Below are positions 9,456 through 17,509 of a stretch of DNA of 64,000 nucleotides, in pieces. This DNA comes from DAHVFK01 sp963755395 (GTDB lineage Bacteria > Pseudomonadota > Gammaproteobacteria > Burkholderiales > SG8-39): assembly GCA_963755395.1 (NCBI GenBank), contig CAVWJJ010000001.1:434001-498000 (forward strand), in the 5' to 3' direction. The first letter of the stretch is position 1; the number at the start of each line of letters is the position of its first letter. The position numbers were made by a program, and so were the translations under genes. A model generated the notes under the pieces. The model worked only from the letters and a program-made list of their open reading frames with translations. It did no database searches and had not been told where the DNA came from.

Positions 9456-10820
9456 TCAGATCCGCCTTGCGAGCGCCGCCGCGAGCCCCACGTAGCGCGC
9501 CGGAGTCAGCGCGAGCAGGCGCTTTTTCGCGCCTTCCGGAATCGGCAATCGACGGATGAACGCCGCGAGCTGGCGCCTGTCCAGGCGCTTGCCGCGCGAC
9601 AGCGCCTTGAGCTTCTCGTAGGCCTCCGGCACGCCGTAACGGCGCATTACCTGCTGTACGGGCTCGGCGAGCACCTCCCAGTTGGCGTCGAGATCCTCCC
9701 CCAGCCGCCGCGGGTCCGCCTCGAGCTTGGCCAGTCCTCGCAGACAGGCGACATAGGCGAGCAGGCTGTGGCCGAGCGCGCTGCCGGCATTCCTCAGCGC
9801 GGTCGAGTCGGACAGGTCGCGCTGCCAGCGCGACACCGGCAGCTTGTCCGACAGGTGCCGCAGCAGCGCGTTCGCCACACCGATGTTGCCTTCGGAGTTC
9901 TCGAAGTCGATCGGATTTACCTTGTGCGGCATCGTGGATGACCCCACCTCGCCCGCTTTTGGCCGTTGGCGGAAGTAGCCGAGGGAGATGTAGCCCCAAA
10001 GATCGCGGTCGAGATCCAGCAGCACCGTGTTGGCGGCGGCAAAGGCGTCGAACAGCTCCGCGAACGAATCGTGCGGCTCGATCTGGATCGTGTACGGGTT
10101 GAACTCCAGCCCGAGCCGCTCGACGAAGCGGCGGCAGAACTGTTCCCAGTCGACGCCCGGATAGGCGATCACGTGCGCGTTATAGTTACCGACCGCGCCG
10201 TTGATCTTGCCGAGGATGCGCACGCTCGCGAGCCGGTCGCGCGCGCGGCGCAGGCGGTGCACGAAGTTCGCCATTTCCTTGCCGAGCGTGGTCGGCGAAG
10301 CGGGCTGTCCGTGCGTGCGGGACAGCATCGGCAACGCAGCGTGACGGTGCGCAAGCGTGCGAAGTGCCGCGATCAGCTCCTCCAGCCGCGGCAGCATCAC
10401 GCCCTGGCGCGCCTCGGACAACATGAGCGCATAGGCCAGGTTGTTGACGTCCTCCGAAGTGCAGGCGAAATGGATGAACTCGAGCGCGCGCCGCACCTCG
10501 GGGTCGTCCCCGAGCCGGCCCCTGAGCCAGTACTCGATCGCCTTGACGTCGTGGTTGGTCTGCGCTTCGATATTCTTGATGTGCTCGGCGTCGCGCTCGG
10601 AAAAGCCGACCACCAGACGCTGCATCGCGCTCGCCGCATGGCGCGAGAAGGGCTTCAGCTCGCGCACGCCGCGTTCCGCCGCGAGCGCCCGCAACCAGGC
10701 GATCTCGATCTTCAGGCGGGCGCGTATCAGCGCCTGCTCGCTGAAGTGCGCCCGCAGCGAATCGACGGTCTTGGCGTACCGGCCGTCGAGCGGCGACAGC
10801 GCGGTGAGCGGGGATGGCAT
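9456..10820 (-). CDS. purB: Adenylosuccinate lyase
   Basis: PurB, 454 residues, catalyses two beta-eliminations in purine synthesis: SAICAR to AICAR plus fumarate, and adenylosuccinate to AMP plus fumarate. The fumarase-superfamily signature GSSTMPHKVNPIDFEN is intact, along with FIHFACTSEDVNNLAYA and SRTHGQPASPTTLGKEM. Length and N-terminus (LTALSPLDGRYAKTVDSLR) match the proteobacterial PurB of about 455 residues. It converges with secF, with only one base between the two stop codons. Confidence 0.96.
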   Translation of the reverse strand: MPSPLTALSPLDGRYAKTVDSLRAHFSEQALIRARLKIEIAWLRALAAERGVRELKPFSRHAASAMQRLVVGFSERDAEHIKNIEAQTNHDVKAIEYWLRGRLGDDPEVRRALEFIHFACTSEDVNNLAYALMLSEARQGVMLPRLEELIAALRTLAHRHAALPMLSRTHGQPASPTTLGKEMANFVHRLRRARDRLASVRILGKINGAVGNYNAHVIAYPGVDWEQFCRRFVERLGLEFNPYTIQIEPHDSFAELFDAFAAANTVLLDLDRDLWGYISLGYFRQRPKAGEVGSSTMPHKVNPIDFENSEGNIGVANALLRHLSDKLPVSRWQRDLSDSTALRNAGSALGHSLLAYVACLRGLAKLEADPRRLGEDLDANWEVLAEPVQQVMRRYGVPEAYEKLKALSRGKRLDRRQLAAFIRRLPIPEGAKKRLLALTPARYVGLAAALARRI

Positions 10821-10861
10821 TTTTCTCGGTCGCGGGCCTTTGACGCCGTATTATAAGGCTC

Positions 10862-11452
10862 ATGCCTGGTCCGGCCTCTCTTGCCCGCGTCGCGCGCGAG
10901 GCGCGCGCCTGCACGCTGTGCGCCAAAGCGCTGCCGCTCGAGCCGCGCCCGGTGTTCCACGTCGGCCCGCGCGCGCGCGTGCTGATCGTGGGCCAGGCGC
11001 CGGGGCGCCGCGTGCATGAAACCGGGATCTCGTGGAACGACCCGTCGGGCGACGCGCTGCGCGCCTGGCTCGGCATCGGGCGCGAGGCGTTCTACGACAC
11101 CACGCGGATCGCCATCGCCGCCACCGGCCTTTGCTACCCGGGGACCGGCGCCAGCGGCGACCTGCCTCCGCGGCCGGAATGCGCGCCGACTTGGCAGCCC
11201 CGCTTTCGCGCCGCGCTGCCGGCGCTGCGCCTGACGCTGCTGGTCGGCAGTCACGCCCAGGCCTATTACCTGGGCAAGCGGCGCAGGCGCACCCTCGCCG
11301 CCACGGTGCACGCCTGGCGCGAATATCTGCCAGAATATTTCCCGTTGCCGCACCCGAGCCCGCGCAACAGGCTATGGCTTAGAAACAACCCCTGGTTCGA
11401 GCGCGCTGTCATCCCGGCGCTGCGCCGGTGCGTTGACAGAGCATTGCGTTGA
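10862..11452 (+). CDS. Uracil-DNA glycosylase family protein
   Basis: A 196-residue protein of the uracil-DNA-glycosylase fold. It has an N-terminal Cys pair region (EARACTLCAKALPLEPRPV), the loop VLIVGQAPGRRVHETGISWNDPSG that corresponds to the family's GxAPG motif, a middle TGLCYPGTGASGD, and a C-terminal HPSPRN motif. Most relatives are annotated only as UDG-family proteins, and whether they excise uracil is not settled. It is divergent from purB, with the two starts about 40 bases apart, so the two genes probably share a promoter region. Confidence 0.8.
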   Translation: MPGPASLARVAREARACTLCAKALPLEPRPVFHVGPRARVLIVGQAPGRRVHETGISWNDPSGDALRAWLGIGREAFYDTTRIAIAATGLCYPGTGASGDLPPRPECAPTWQPRFRAALPALRLTLLVGSHAQAYYLGKRRRRTLAATVHAWREYLPEYFPLPHPSPRNRLWLRNNPWFERAVIPALRRCVDRALR

Positions 11453-11503
11453 AGCACGGCGCCGGGCGGTATAATCCGCGCCCTCACCCCGCGAAGCGTC
11501 AGC

Positions 11504-12109
11504 ATGAAACTGCTCGTCTCACTGCTCAGTCCCTACGGACGCAAGGTCCGCATTGTTCTTGCTGAGAAGCGCGTCGAGTGCGAGCTCGAGCTGGTCGACG
11601 TAACCGCGGCCGATAGCCCGCTCAACGACCACAATCCGCTCGGCAAGATCCCGACCCTGCTGCTGGACGACGGTAGCGCGCTGTACGACTCGAGGGTGAT
11701 CGTCGAGTTTCTCGACGCCGTCTCGCCGATTGGCCGTCTGATCCCGAAGGGCAACCGCGAGCGCGTCGCCGTGCTGCGCTGGGAGGCGCTGGCAGACGGC
11801 GTATTGGACGCAGGGGTGTTGCTGCGCCTGGAGACGCTGCGGCCGAAGACAGAGCAGAGCGCGGCCTGGATCGAGCGCCAGCGCGGCAAGGTCGAGCGCG
11901 GTGTGGCGGAAATGGCGCGCGAACTCGGCGAGCGCGACTGGTGCCACAACGAGCGCTTCACGCTGGCCGACATCGCGCTCGCGTGCTGCCTGGGCTGGCT
12001 CGCGTTCCGCCATCCCGAGCTCGACTGGCACGGCAAGTACCCCAACCTTGCGCACCACTACGACAAGCTCGGCCGGCGCCCCGCGTTCGTCGAAACCGCG
12101 CCCAGGTAA
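11504..12109 (+). CDS. Glutathione S-transferase family protein
   Basis: A cytosolic glutathione S-transferase, 201 residues. The N-terminal thioredoxin-like domain begins LLVSLLSPYGRKVRIVLAEK, where Ser/Tyr/Lys positions take the usual active-site region, and contains the cis-Pro/glutathione-binding segment GKIPTLLLDDGSALYDSRVI. The C-terminal all-helical domain includes FTLADIALACCLGWLAFR. Such proteins conjugate or reduce substrates with glutathione; the substrate cannot be predicted. Converges with mnmA. Confidence 0.88.
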   Translation: MKLLVSLLSPYGRKVRIVLAEKRVECELELVDVTAADSPLNDHNPLGKIPTLLLDDGSALYDSRVIVEFLDAVSPIGRLIPKGNRERVAVLRWEALADGVLDAGVLLRLETLRPKTEQSAAWIERQRGKVERGVAEMARELGERDWCHNERFTLADIALACCLGWLAFRHPELDWHGKYPNLAHHYDKLGRRPAFVETAPR

Positions 12110-12121
12110 GCGCTTCGCGGG

Positions 12122-13195
12122 CTAGGCGATCATCGCACCGCCGAGGCAAACCTCGGCGTCGTACAGCACAACCGACTGGCCAGGGGTGATTGCCCACTGC
12201 GGCGCGTCGAACGCGACCGAAACCTCGGCTCCGGCAACCCGCCCGAGCGTGCAGGCCGCATCCGCCTGCCGGTAGCGGCTCTTCGCCCCGTGGCGCGATC
12301 CCTCGGCCGGCGGCGTACCCGCGATCCAACTCGCGTCGAGCGCCTCAAGCGACGCGCGCAGCAGCAGCGGGTGGTCGTGGCCCTGCACCACGGTCAGCGT
12401 GTTGGACGCAATGTCCTTGCCCGCGACGTACCAGGCCTCGCCCGATCCACCCCTTGCGCCGCCCAGACCGATGCCCTTGCGCTGGCCGATGGTGTAGAAC
12501 GCGAGGCCGATGTGCTCGCCGATGCGCCTGCCCTCCGGCGTCGCGATCGGCCCCGGGTTTCGCGGCAGATAGCGGTTGAGGAACTCGCGGAACGGGCGCT
12601 CGCCGATGAAGCAGATTCCGGTCGAATCCTTCTTGGCGTGGTTCGGCAGGCCCGCCTCGAGCGCCATGCTCCGCACCTCGGGCTTCCTGAGTCCGCCGAC
12701 CGGGAACAGCACCCGCGCGAGCTGGTTCTGCTTCAGGCGGTGCAGGAAATAGCTTTGGTCCTTGTTGCGGTCGGCGCCGCGCAGCAGCTCGACGCCGCCA
12801 ACCGCGGTCCGCGTGCGCGCGTAGTGCCCGGTGGCGATGCGCGCCGCGCCGAGCCGCATCGCGTGGTCGAGAAAGGCACTGAACTTGATCTCGGCGTTGC
12901 ACAGCACGTCCGGGTTGGGAGTGCGGCCCGCAGAATACTCGCGCAGGAACTCGGCGAACACGCGGTCCTTGTACTCGGCCGCGAAATTCACCGCCTCGAG
13001 CTCGATCCCGATCGCGTCTGCGGCCGCAGCGGCGTCGATCAGGTCCTGGCGCGTCGAGCAGTACTCCTCATCGTCGTCGTCTTCCCAGTTCTTCATGAAC
13101 AGGCCGATGACTTCGTAGCCCTCGCGCTTGAGCAGCAGCGCCGCGACCGAAGAATCGACGCCTCCTGACATACCTACCACCACGCGCGCGGCCAT
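12122..13195 (-). CDS. mnmA: tRNA-specific 2-thiouridylase MnmA
   Basis: MnmA, 357 residues, adds sulfur to wobble uridine 34 of tRNA-Lys, -Glu and -Gln. It carries the ATP-pyrophosphatase P-loop GMSGGVDSSVAALLL at the N-terminus, the first catalytic cysteine in NPDVLCNAEIKF (near 100) and the second in DSTGICFIGERPF (near 195), as well as the C-terminal beta-barrel domain. The length is standard. It is the last gene of a minus-strand set with the Nudix hydrolase just upstream, the same neighbourhood as nudJ-mnmA in enterobacteria. Confidence 0.96.
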   Translation of the reverse strand: MAARVVVGMSGGVDSSVAALLLKREGYEVIGLFMKNWEDDDDEEYCSTRQDLIDAAAAADAIGIELEAVNFAAEYKDRVFAEFLREYSAGRTPNPDVLCNAEIKFSAFLDHAMRLGAARIATGHYARTRTAVGGVELLRGADRNKDQSYFLHRLKQNQLARVLFPVGGLRKPEVRSMALEAGLPNHAKKDSTGICFIGERPFREFLNRYLPRNPGPIATPEGRRIGEHIGLAFYTIGQRKGIGLGGARGGSGEAWYVAGKDIASNTLTVVQGHDHPLLLRASLEALDASWIAGTPPAEGSRHGAKSRYRQADAACTLGRVAGAEVSVAFDAPQWAITPGQSVVLYDAEVCLGGAMIA

Positions 13196-13204
13196 GCCGG
13201 TGCC

Positions 13205-13660
13205 TCAGGCGAATTCGTGCGACAGCACATCGAGCGGAAAACGGGCACCGGCGAGGTAGTCTGCCACGCAGCGCGCCACCAGCGGCGAGCGGTGCATGGC
13301 CTGCCGCGCCGCTAGCTGCTCGGGCGTGAGCCAGTGCGTGGCGACGATCTCCTTGTCCAGCCTGCGCGCGGGGTCGTGGCCGGCCGTCCTGCCGGCAAAG
13401 GCGAAACGCAGGAAGGTCATATCCGATGGTTCGTGGCGCCAGCGGTAGATTCCCACCAACGCGCTCGGCTCGAGCGTATACGCGGTCTCCTCCAGCGTCT
13501 CGCGCACGCAGGCCTCGAGCAGCGACTCGCCGGGGTCGAGGTGTCCCGCCGGCTGGTTCAGCACCCGTCTGCCGTCGGCGTTCTCCTCCACGAAGAGGAA
13601 CCTGCCGTCGCGCTCGATGACGGCGGCAACCGTGACGCTGGGACGCCAGACCTCGCTCAC
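13205..13660 (-). CDS. Nudix hydrolase, NudJ-like
   Basis: A 151-residue Nudix hydrolase. The Nudix box reads GHLDPGESLLEACVRETLEETAY in outline, with the essential REx2EExG-type acidic residues (RETLEETA). Family members hydrolyse nucleoside diphosphates or thiamine-pyrophosphate-type compounds. The start is a GTG at 13660 that overlaps the stop of the upstream aminotransferase gene (GTGA), a good reason to prefer it to the longer open frame, whose extra part is only antisense-like filler. Immediately upstream of mnmA, as NudJ is in E. coli. Confidence 0.87.
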   Translation of the reverse strand: MSEVWRPSVTVAAVIERDGRFLFVEENADGRRVLNQPAGHLDPGESLLEACVRETLEETAYTLEPSALVGIYRWRHEPSDMTFLRFAFAGRTAGHDPARRLDKEIVATHWLTPEQLAARQAMHRSPLVARCVADYLAGARFPLDVLSHEFA

Positions 13661-14871
13661 GCGGCCTTCTGCGTATTCTTGCGGATGAACGCCGCCATGC
13701 GCGCCACGCCCCTCTCGATCGCCTCCTTGGAGGCGGCGTAGGAAAAGCGCACGTGCTGGCCCTCGCCCGGCACCCGCATGCCGAAATGGATGTCGGCCAG
13801 CAGCGCGACGCCCGCCTCGTTCAGCAGCCGCTTGCGGAATTCCTCCGAATCGGCGGCGCCGATCATGCGGCAGGCCTCGGTCACGTTCGGCCAGACATAG
13901 AATGCGCCGCCCGGCACCAGGCAGCTTACCCCCGGCACTTCGTTGAGCAGGTGCACGATCAGGTCGCGCCGCGCGAGGAAGCTCGCCTTCATCGCCTCCG
14001 CCGCTTCTTGCGGCCCGTTGATCGCCTCGACCGCCGCCCACTGCGAGATCTGCGAAGCGCAGGACTCGGTGTTGGTGATCCAGCGCGTGAACATCGGCGC
14101 CAGCACGGGGTTCGCGGCGAAGCCGATGCGCCACCCGGTCATGGCCCAGGTCTTGGAAGCACCGTCGGAGATGATGGTGCGCTCGACCATCCCCGGCACC
14201 TGGGCGATCGAGAAGAACGCCTCCCCGTAGACCAGCCTTGAGTAGATTTCGTCGGCGTAGACCCAGACCTGGGGGTGGCGCTTGAGGATCGCGGCGATCT
14301 GCTCCAGCTCCTTGCGCGAGAGCAACCCGCCGGTCGGGTTGTGCGGGTAGTTCAGGATCAGCAGTCTGGTCTCTGGCGTAATTAGCCGCTCGAGCTCATC
14401 CGGATCGAACGAGAAGCCGCGCGTCTCGTGCAGGTGGATCGGCACCGGGCGCGCGCCGCTGGCGAGAATCTGCGACTCGTAGATCGGGAACCCCGGGTTT
14501 GGGTAGATCACTTCGTCCCCTGCGCCGTGGTCGGTCACCGACAGGATCGCGTAGGCGATGAAAGGTTTCGCGCCGGCAGCCACTACCACGTCGGCGGGCC
14601 GAATCGGCAGCCCGCCGCGGGTGCGCGAAAGGTAGCCGGCGGCCGCCTCGCGCAGCTCGTCGATCCCGGCCGAAGGCGTATAGCCGTGCTTGCCCTCGCG
14701 AATAGCGCGAATTGCCGCCTCCTGCACGTTCTGCGGCGCGGGGAAGTCCGGCTGGCCGATACAGAAGGAGATGATGTCCTTGCCCTTGCGGGCGAGCTCA
14801 TTCACCTCGGCGAGCACGACGAAAGCGTTCTCGGTTCCGAGGCTGCGGGCACGACGGCTGATCTCGGGCAT
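13657..14871 (-). CDS. PLP-dependent class I aminotransferase
   Basis: A 404-residue fold-type I aminotransferase. Visible are the substrate-binding start (NELARKGKDIISFCIGQPDFPAP), the cofactor Asn/Pro motif LNYPHNPTGGLLSR, VYADEIYSRLVY, the Schiff-base lysine in SDGASKTWAMTGWRIGF and the distal arginine in HVRFSYAASKE. It belongs to the aspartate/aromatic aminotransferase group; the exact amino acid substrate is not readable. It leads the minus-strand set aminotransferase-Nudix-mnmA and overlaps the Nudix gene by four bases. Confidence 0.9.
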   Translation of the reverse strand: MPEISRRARSLGTENAFVVLAEVNELARKGKDIISFCIGQPDFPAPQNVQEAAIRAIREGKHGYTPSAGIDELREAAAGYLSRTRGGLPIRPADVVVAAGAKPFIAYAILSVTDHGAGDEVIYPNPGFPIYESQILASGARPVPIHLHETRGFSFDPDELERLITPETRLLILNYPHNPTGGLLSRKELEQIAAILKRHPQVWVYADEIYSRLVYGEAFFSIAQVPGMVERTIISDGASKTWAMTGWRIGFAANPVLAPMFTRWITNTESCASQISQWAAVEAINGPQEAAEAMKASFLARRDLIVHLLNEVPGVSCLVPGGAFYVWPNVTEACRMIGAADSEEFRKRLLNEAGVALLADIHFGMRVPGEGQHVRFSYAASKEAIERGVARMAAFIRKNTQKAA

Positions 14872-14930
14872 GGCGGGTGGCCTGGGGCGGGGAAAGTACG
14901 AATTTTAGCCGATGGCGCTATCATTGCCCG

Positions 14931-15896
14931 ATGCTGATCAATTGCGTCGCATACCAGGACGGAAAGAAGCTGGCCGAGATCGGCAAGCGCGAAATCAGCG
15001 CCTACGTCTCGCGCCCGGACTGCTTCGTCTGGGTGGCGCTGCGGGACGCCGACGAGGCCGAGCTGAAGGAAATGCAGCAGGAGTTCGGCCTGCACGAACT
15101 CGCGGTCGAAGACTCGTTGCACGGCCACCAGCGGCCCAAGATCGAGGAGTACGGCGACTCGCTGTTCGCGGTGCTGCACACGGTCGAGTTCGTGGGCGAA
15201 GAGCTGAGCGTCGGCGAGCTGGACATGTTCGTCGGCCCCAACTACGTGCTGTCCGTGCGCAACAACGCCCCCAAGGGCTTCCAGGAAGTGCGCGCGCGCT
15301 GCGAACGCGAGCCCGAGCTGCTGCGCTACGGCTCCGGCTACGTGCTCTACGCGCTGATGGACGCCGTCGTCGACCGCTACTTCCCGGCGCTCGACGCGCT
15401 CGAGACCAAGCTCGAGCGCATCGAGGAGGAGATTTTCGGCGGTCGCCTGGCACGGGCGAATATCGAGTCCCTCTACGCCCTGAAGCAGAACCTCATGACG
15501 CTCAAGCACGCCGCCGGACCGCTGCTGGACGCGGTGGGCAAGCTCTACGGCGGGCGCGTGCCGCACGCGTGCGCCGGCATGGGCGAGTACTACCGCGACG
15601 TCAACGACCACCTGGTGCGGCTGAACTCGACCATCGACTCGATCCGCGACATGGTGAGCACGGCGATGAACGTGAACGTGTCGCTCATCTCGGTGCAGGA
15701 GAACGAGGTCACCAAGCGGTTGGCAGCCTATGCCGCGCTGGTCGCCGTGCCGACGCTGATCGCCGGCATCTACGGCATGAACTTCAAGGGCATGCCGGAG
15801 CTGCAGTGGAGCTTCGGCTACCCGCTCGCGCTGGGCGCGATGGCAATCATCGACGTCTACTTCTGGTATCGCTTCCGCAAGGCAGGCTGGCTCTAG
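14931..15896 (+). CDS. corA: Magnesium/cobalt transporter CorA
   Basis: CorA family divalent-cation channel, 321 residues from the ATG at 14931 (MLINCVAYQDGKK). A large cytoplasmic N-terminal domain is followed by two C-terminal transmembrane helices. The first ends with the hallmark YGMN motif (IAGIYGMNFKGMPEL) that forms the pore entrance, and the second is YPLALGAMAIIDVYFWYRFR with a basic end. Uptake of Mg2+ is the usual role. The open frame extends 18 codons further upstream but those residues do not resemble the family. Divergent from the aminotransferase operon. Confidence 0.94.
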   Translation: MLINCVAYQDGKKLAEIGKREISAYVSRPDCFVWVALRDADEAELKEMQQEFGLHELAVEDSLHGHQRPKIEEYGDSLFAVLHTVEFVGEELSVGELDMFVGPNYVLSVRNNAPKGFQEVRARCEREPELLRYGSGYVLYALMDAVVDRYFPALDALETKLERIEEEIFGGRLARANIESLYALKQNLMTLKHAAGPLLDAVGKLYGGRVPHACAGMGEYYRDVNDHLVRLNSTIDSIRDMVSTAMNVNVSLISVQENEVTKRLAAYAALVAVPTLIAGIYGMNFKGMPELQWSFGYPLALGAMAIIDVYFWYRFRKAGWL

Positions 15897-15903
15897 CCGT
15901 CTC

Positions 15904-16539
15904 TCACCAGCCCTTCGGCTCCCAGTTCAGGTCGGCGCCGTCCTTCAGCTCGCCGATCCTGATCACGCCCGGGCTCTCGAAGTAGTAAGGCGGTACGGGC
16001 AGGTTGATCGGCGCGGGCGAGCCGGCCAGCACTCGCCCCGACAGATCGTACTTGGAGCCATGGCAGGGGCAGTAGAATCCGCCGGTCCATTCCGGGCCGA
16101 CCGATCCCGGCTGCGGGCGGTACTCCGGAATGCAGCCGAGGTGGGTGCAAATCCCGACCAGCACGAGGTACTCCGGGCGCAGCGCGCGCACCCCGTTGTC
16201 CAGGTGCAAGTCCATGTCCGGCGGCTGCTGCGGTACCTGCGATTTGGGATCCGAAAGGTCCAGCTTCGAGTGCTCCACTTTGTGCAGCTCGGCCGGCGTG
16301 CGGTGCAGGATCCACACCGGTTTCTCGCGCCATGACACGGTCGTCATCTGCCCCGGCTCGAGCCCGCTCACGCTCACGCGCACCGGCGCGCCCGCCGCCT
16401 TCGCGCGCGCGCTGGGCAGCAGCGAGCCGACGAAAGGCACGGCCGCGGCGGCGATCTCGATTGCCCCCACCGCCGAAGTGGCGGCGATCAGGCGGCGGCG
16501 CCTGTGGTTGATCGGGCTCGGCTCGCGTTCTTGGTTCAT
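15904..16539 (-). CDS. petA: Ubiquinol-cytochrome c reductase Rieske subunit
   Basis: Rieske iron-sulfur subunit of the cytochrome bc1 complex, 211 residues. The N-terminus has a basic stretch (NHRRRRLIAATSAVGAI) followed by the single anchoring helix, resembling the Tat-type anchors of this family. The [2Fe-2S] ligands are in CTHLGC and CPCHGSKYD. The protein carries electrons from ubiquinol to cytochrome c1. Oddly, petB and petC, usually directly downstream, are absent; corA follows in convergent orientation instead, so this is either a solitary copy or the operon is split. Confidence 0.92.
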   Translation of the reverse strand: MNQEREPSPINHRRRRLIAATSAVGAIEIAAAAVPFVGSLLPSARAKAAGAPVRVSVSGLEPGQMTTVSWREKPVWILHRTPAELHKVEHSKLDLSDPKSQVPQQPPDMDLHLDNGVRALRPEYLVLVGICTHLGCIPEYRPQPGSVGPEWTGGFYCPCHGSKYDLSGRVLAGSPAPINLPVPPYYFESPGVIRIGELKDGADLNWEPKGW

Positions 16540-16633
16540 ACCAGGAGGGACACGGAGCCTCACCCTGAAGTTCAGTTCAGTTATGCTTGGCGGTACAGTC
16601 CTGGCGTGCTGACAACCTTTGTTGGAAGCTGAA

Positions 16634-17509
16634 ATGGCGCTGACATTCCGCAGGCTGCACCCGCACTTCGCCGCCGAGTCGAGCCCGATCGACCTGCGCC
16701 GGGTGAACGACCGCGGCACGCTGGAAGCGATTCGCGCCGCGATGGACGAATTCCGCGTGCTGCTGTTCCGCGCGCAGCAGTTCAGCGACGCCGAGCAGAT
16801 CGCTTTCGCGCAGCGATTCGACGGCGAGCTGCACGCCAAGACCGGCTCGGCGGCGCTTGGCGCCAACCGCTTCGGCAACGAGGCGCTGACCGACATCTCG
16901 AACCTGGCCGCCGACGGCAGCATCATGGCGCGCGAGGACCGCAAGCGCCAGTACGCGCTCGGCAACCGCCTGTGGCATACCGACGCTTCGTTCCAGGATC
17001 CGCCGGGCCGCTACTCGATGCTGCATGCGCGCGTGGTGCCGGCGTCGGGGGCGGACACCGAGTTCGCCGACATGTGCGCGGCCCACGACGCGCTGGACGA
17101 CGCGATGCGCGCCAGGCTCGAAGGCCTGCGCGCGCACCACTCGATTGCCTACTCGCGCCAGACGCTAGGCTTCGAGTTCGCACCCGACGAGGCCGAGCTG
17201 CTCAAGGGCGCGATTCATCCGCTGGTGCGGGTCAACCCTCGTAGCGGGCGGCGCTCGCTCTATCTCGCCTCCCACGCTTCGCGCATCATCGACTGGCCGG
17301 TGCCGGAAGGGCGGCTGCTGCTGCGTGACCTGATCGAGCACGCCACCCAGCCGCAGTTCGTTTATCGCCACGTCTGGCGCGTGGGCGACCTCGTCATCTG
17401 GGACAACCGCGCCACCATGCACCGGGGGCGCCCGTTCGACGACGCGAGAGAGCGGCGAGAGCTGCGCCGGGTCACGACTCTCGATCTCGACGCCCCGTCT
17501 GCCGCCTGA
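16634..17509 (+). CDS. TauD/TfdA-family 2-oxoglutarate dioxygenase
   Basis: A 291-residue Fe(II)/2-oxoglutarate-dependent dioxygenase. The iron facial triad is visible as HTD in RLWHTDASFQ near residue 119 and a distal His in ATMHRGRPF, with the 2-oxoglutarate-binding Arg soon after (RELRRVTTLD). Members oxidise taurine, 2,4-D or related sulfonates and acids; the substrate here is unknown. The ATG at 16634 (MALTFRRLHPHF) is preferred to a TTG five codons upstream. Its 3' end overlaps the convergent amidohydrolase by 38 bases. Confidence 0.85.
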   Translation: MALTFRRLHPHFAAESSPIDLRRVNDRGTLEAIRAAMDEFRVLLFRAQQFSDAEQIAFAQRFDGELHAKTGSAALGANRFGNEALTDISNLAADGSIMAREDRKRQYALGNRLWHTDASFQDPPGRYSMLHARVVPASGADTEFADMCAAHDALDDAMRARLEGLRAHHSIAYSRQTLGFEFAPDEAELLKGAIHPLVRVNPRSGRRSLYLASHASRIIDWPVPEGRLLLRDLIEHATQPQFVYRHVWRVGDLVIWDNRATMHRGRPFDDARERRELRRVTTLDLDAPSAA

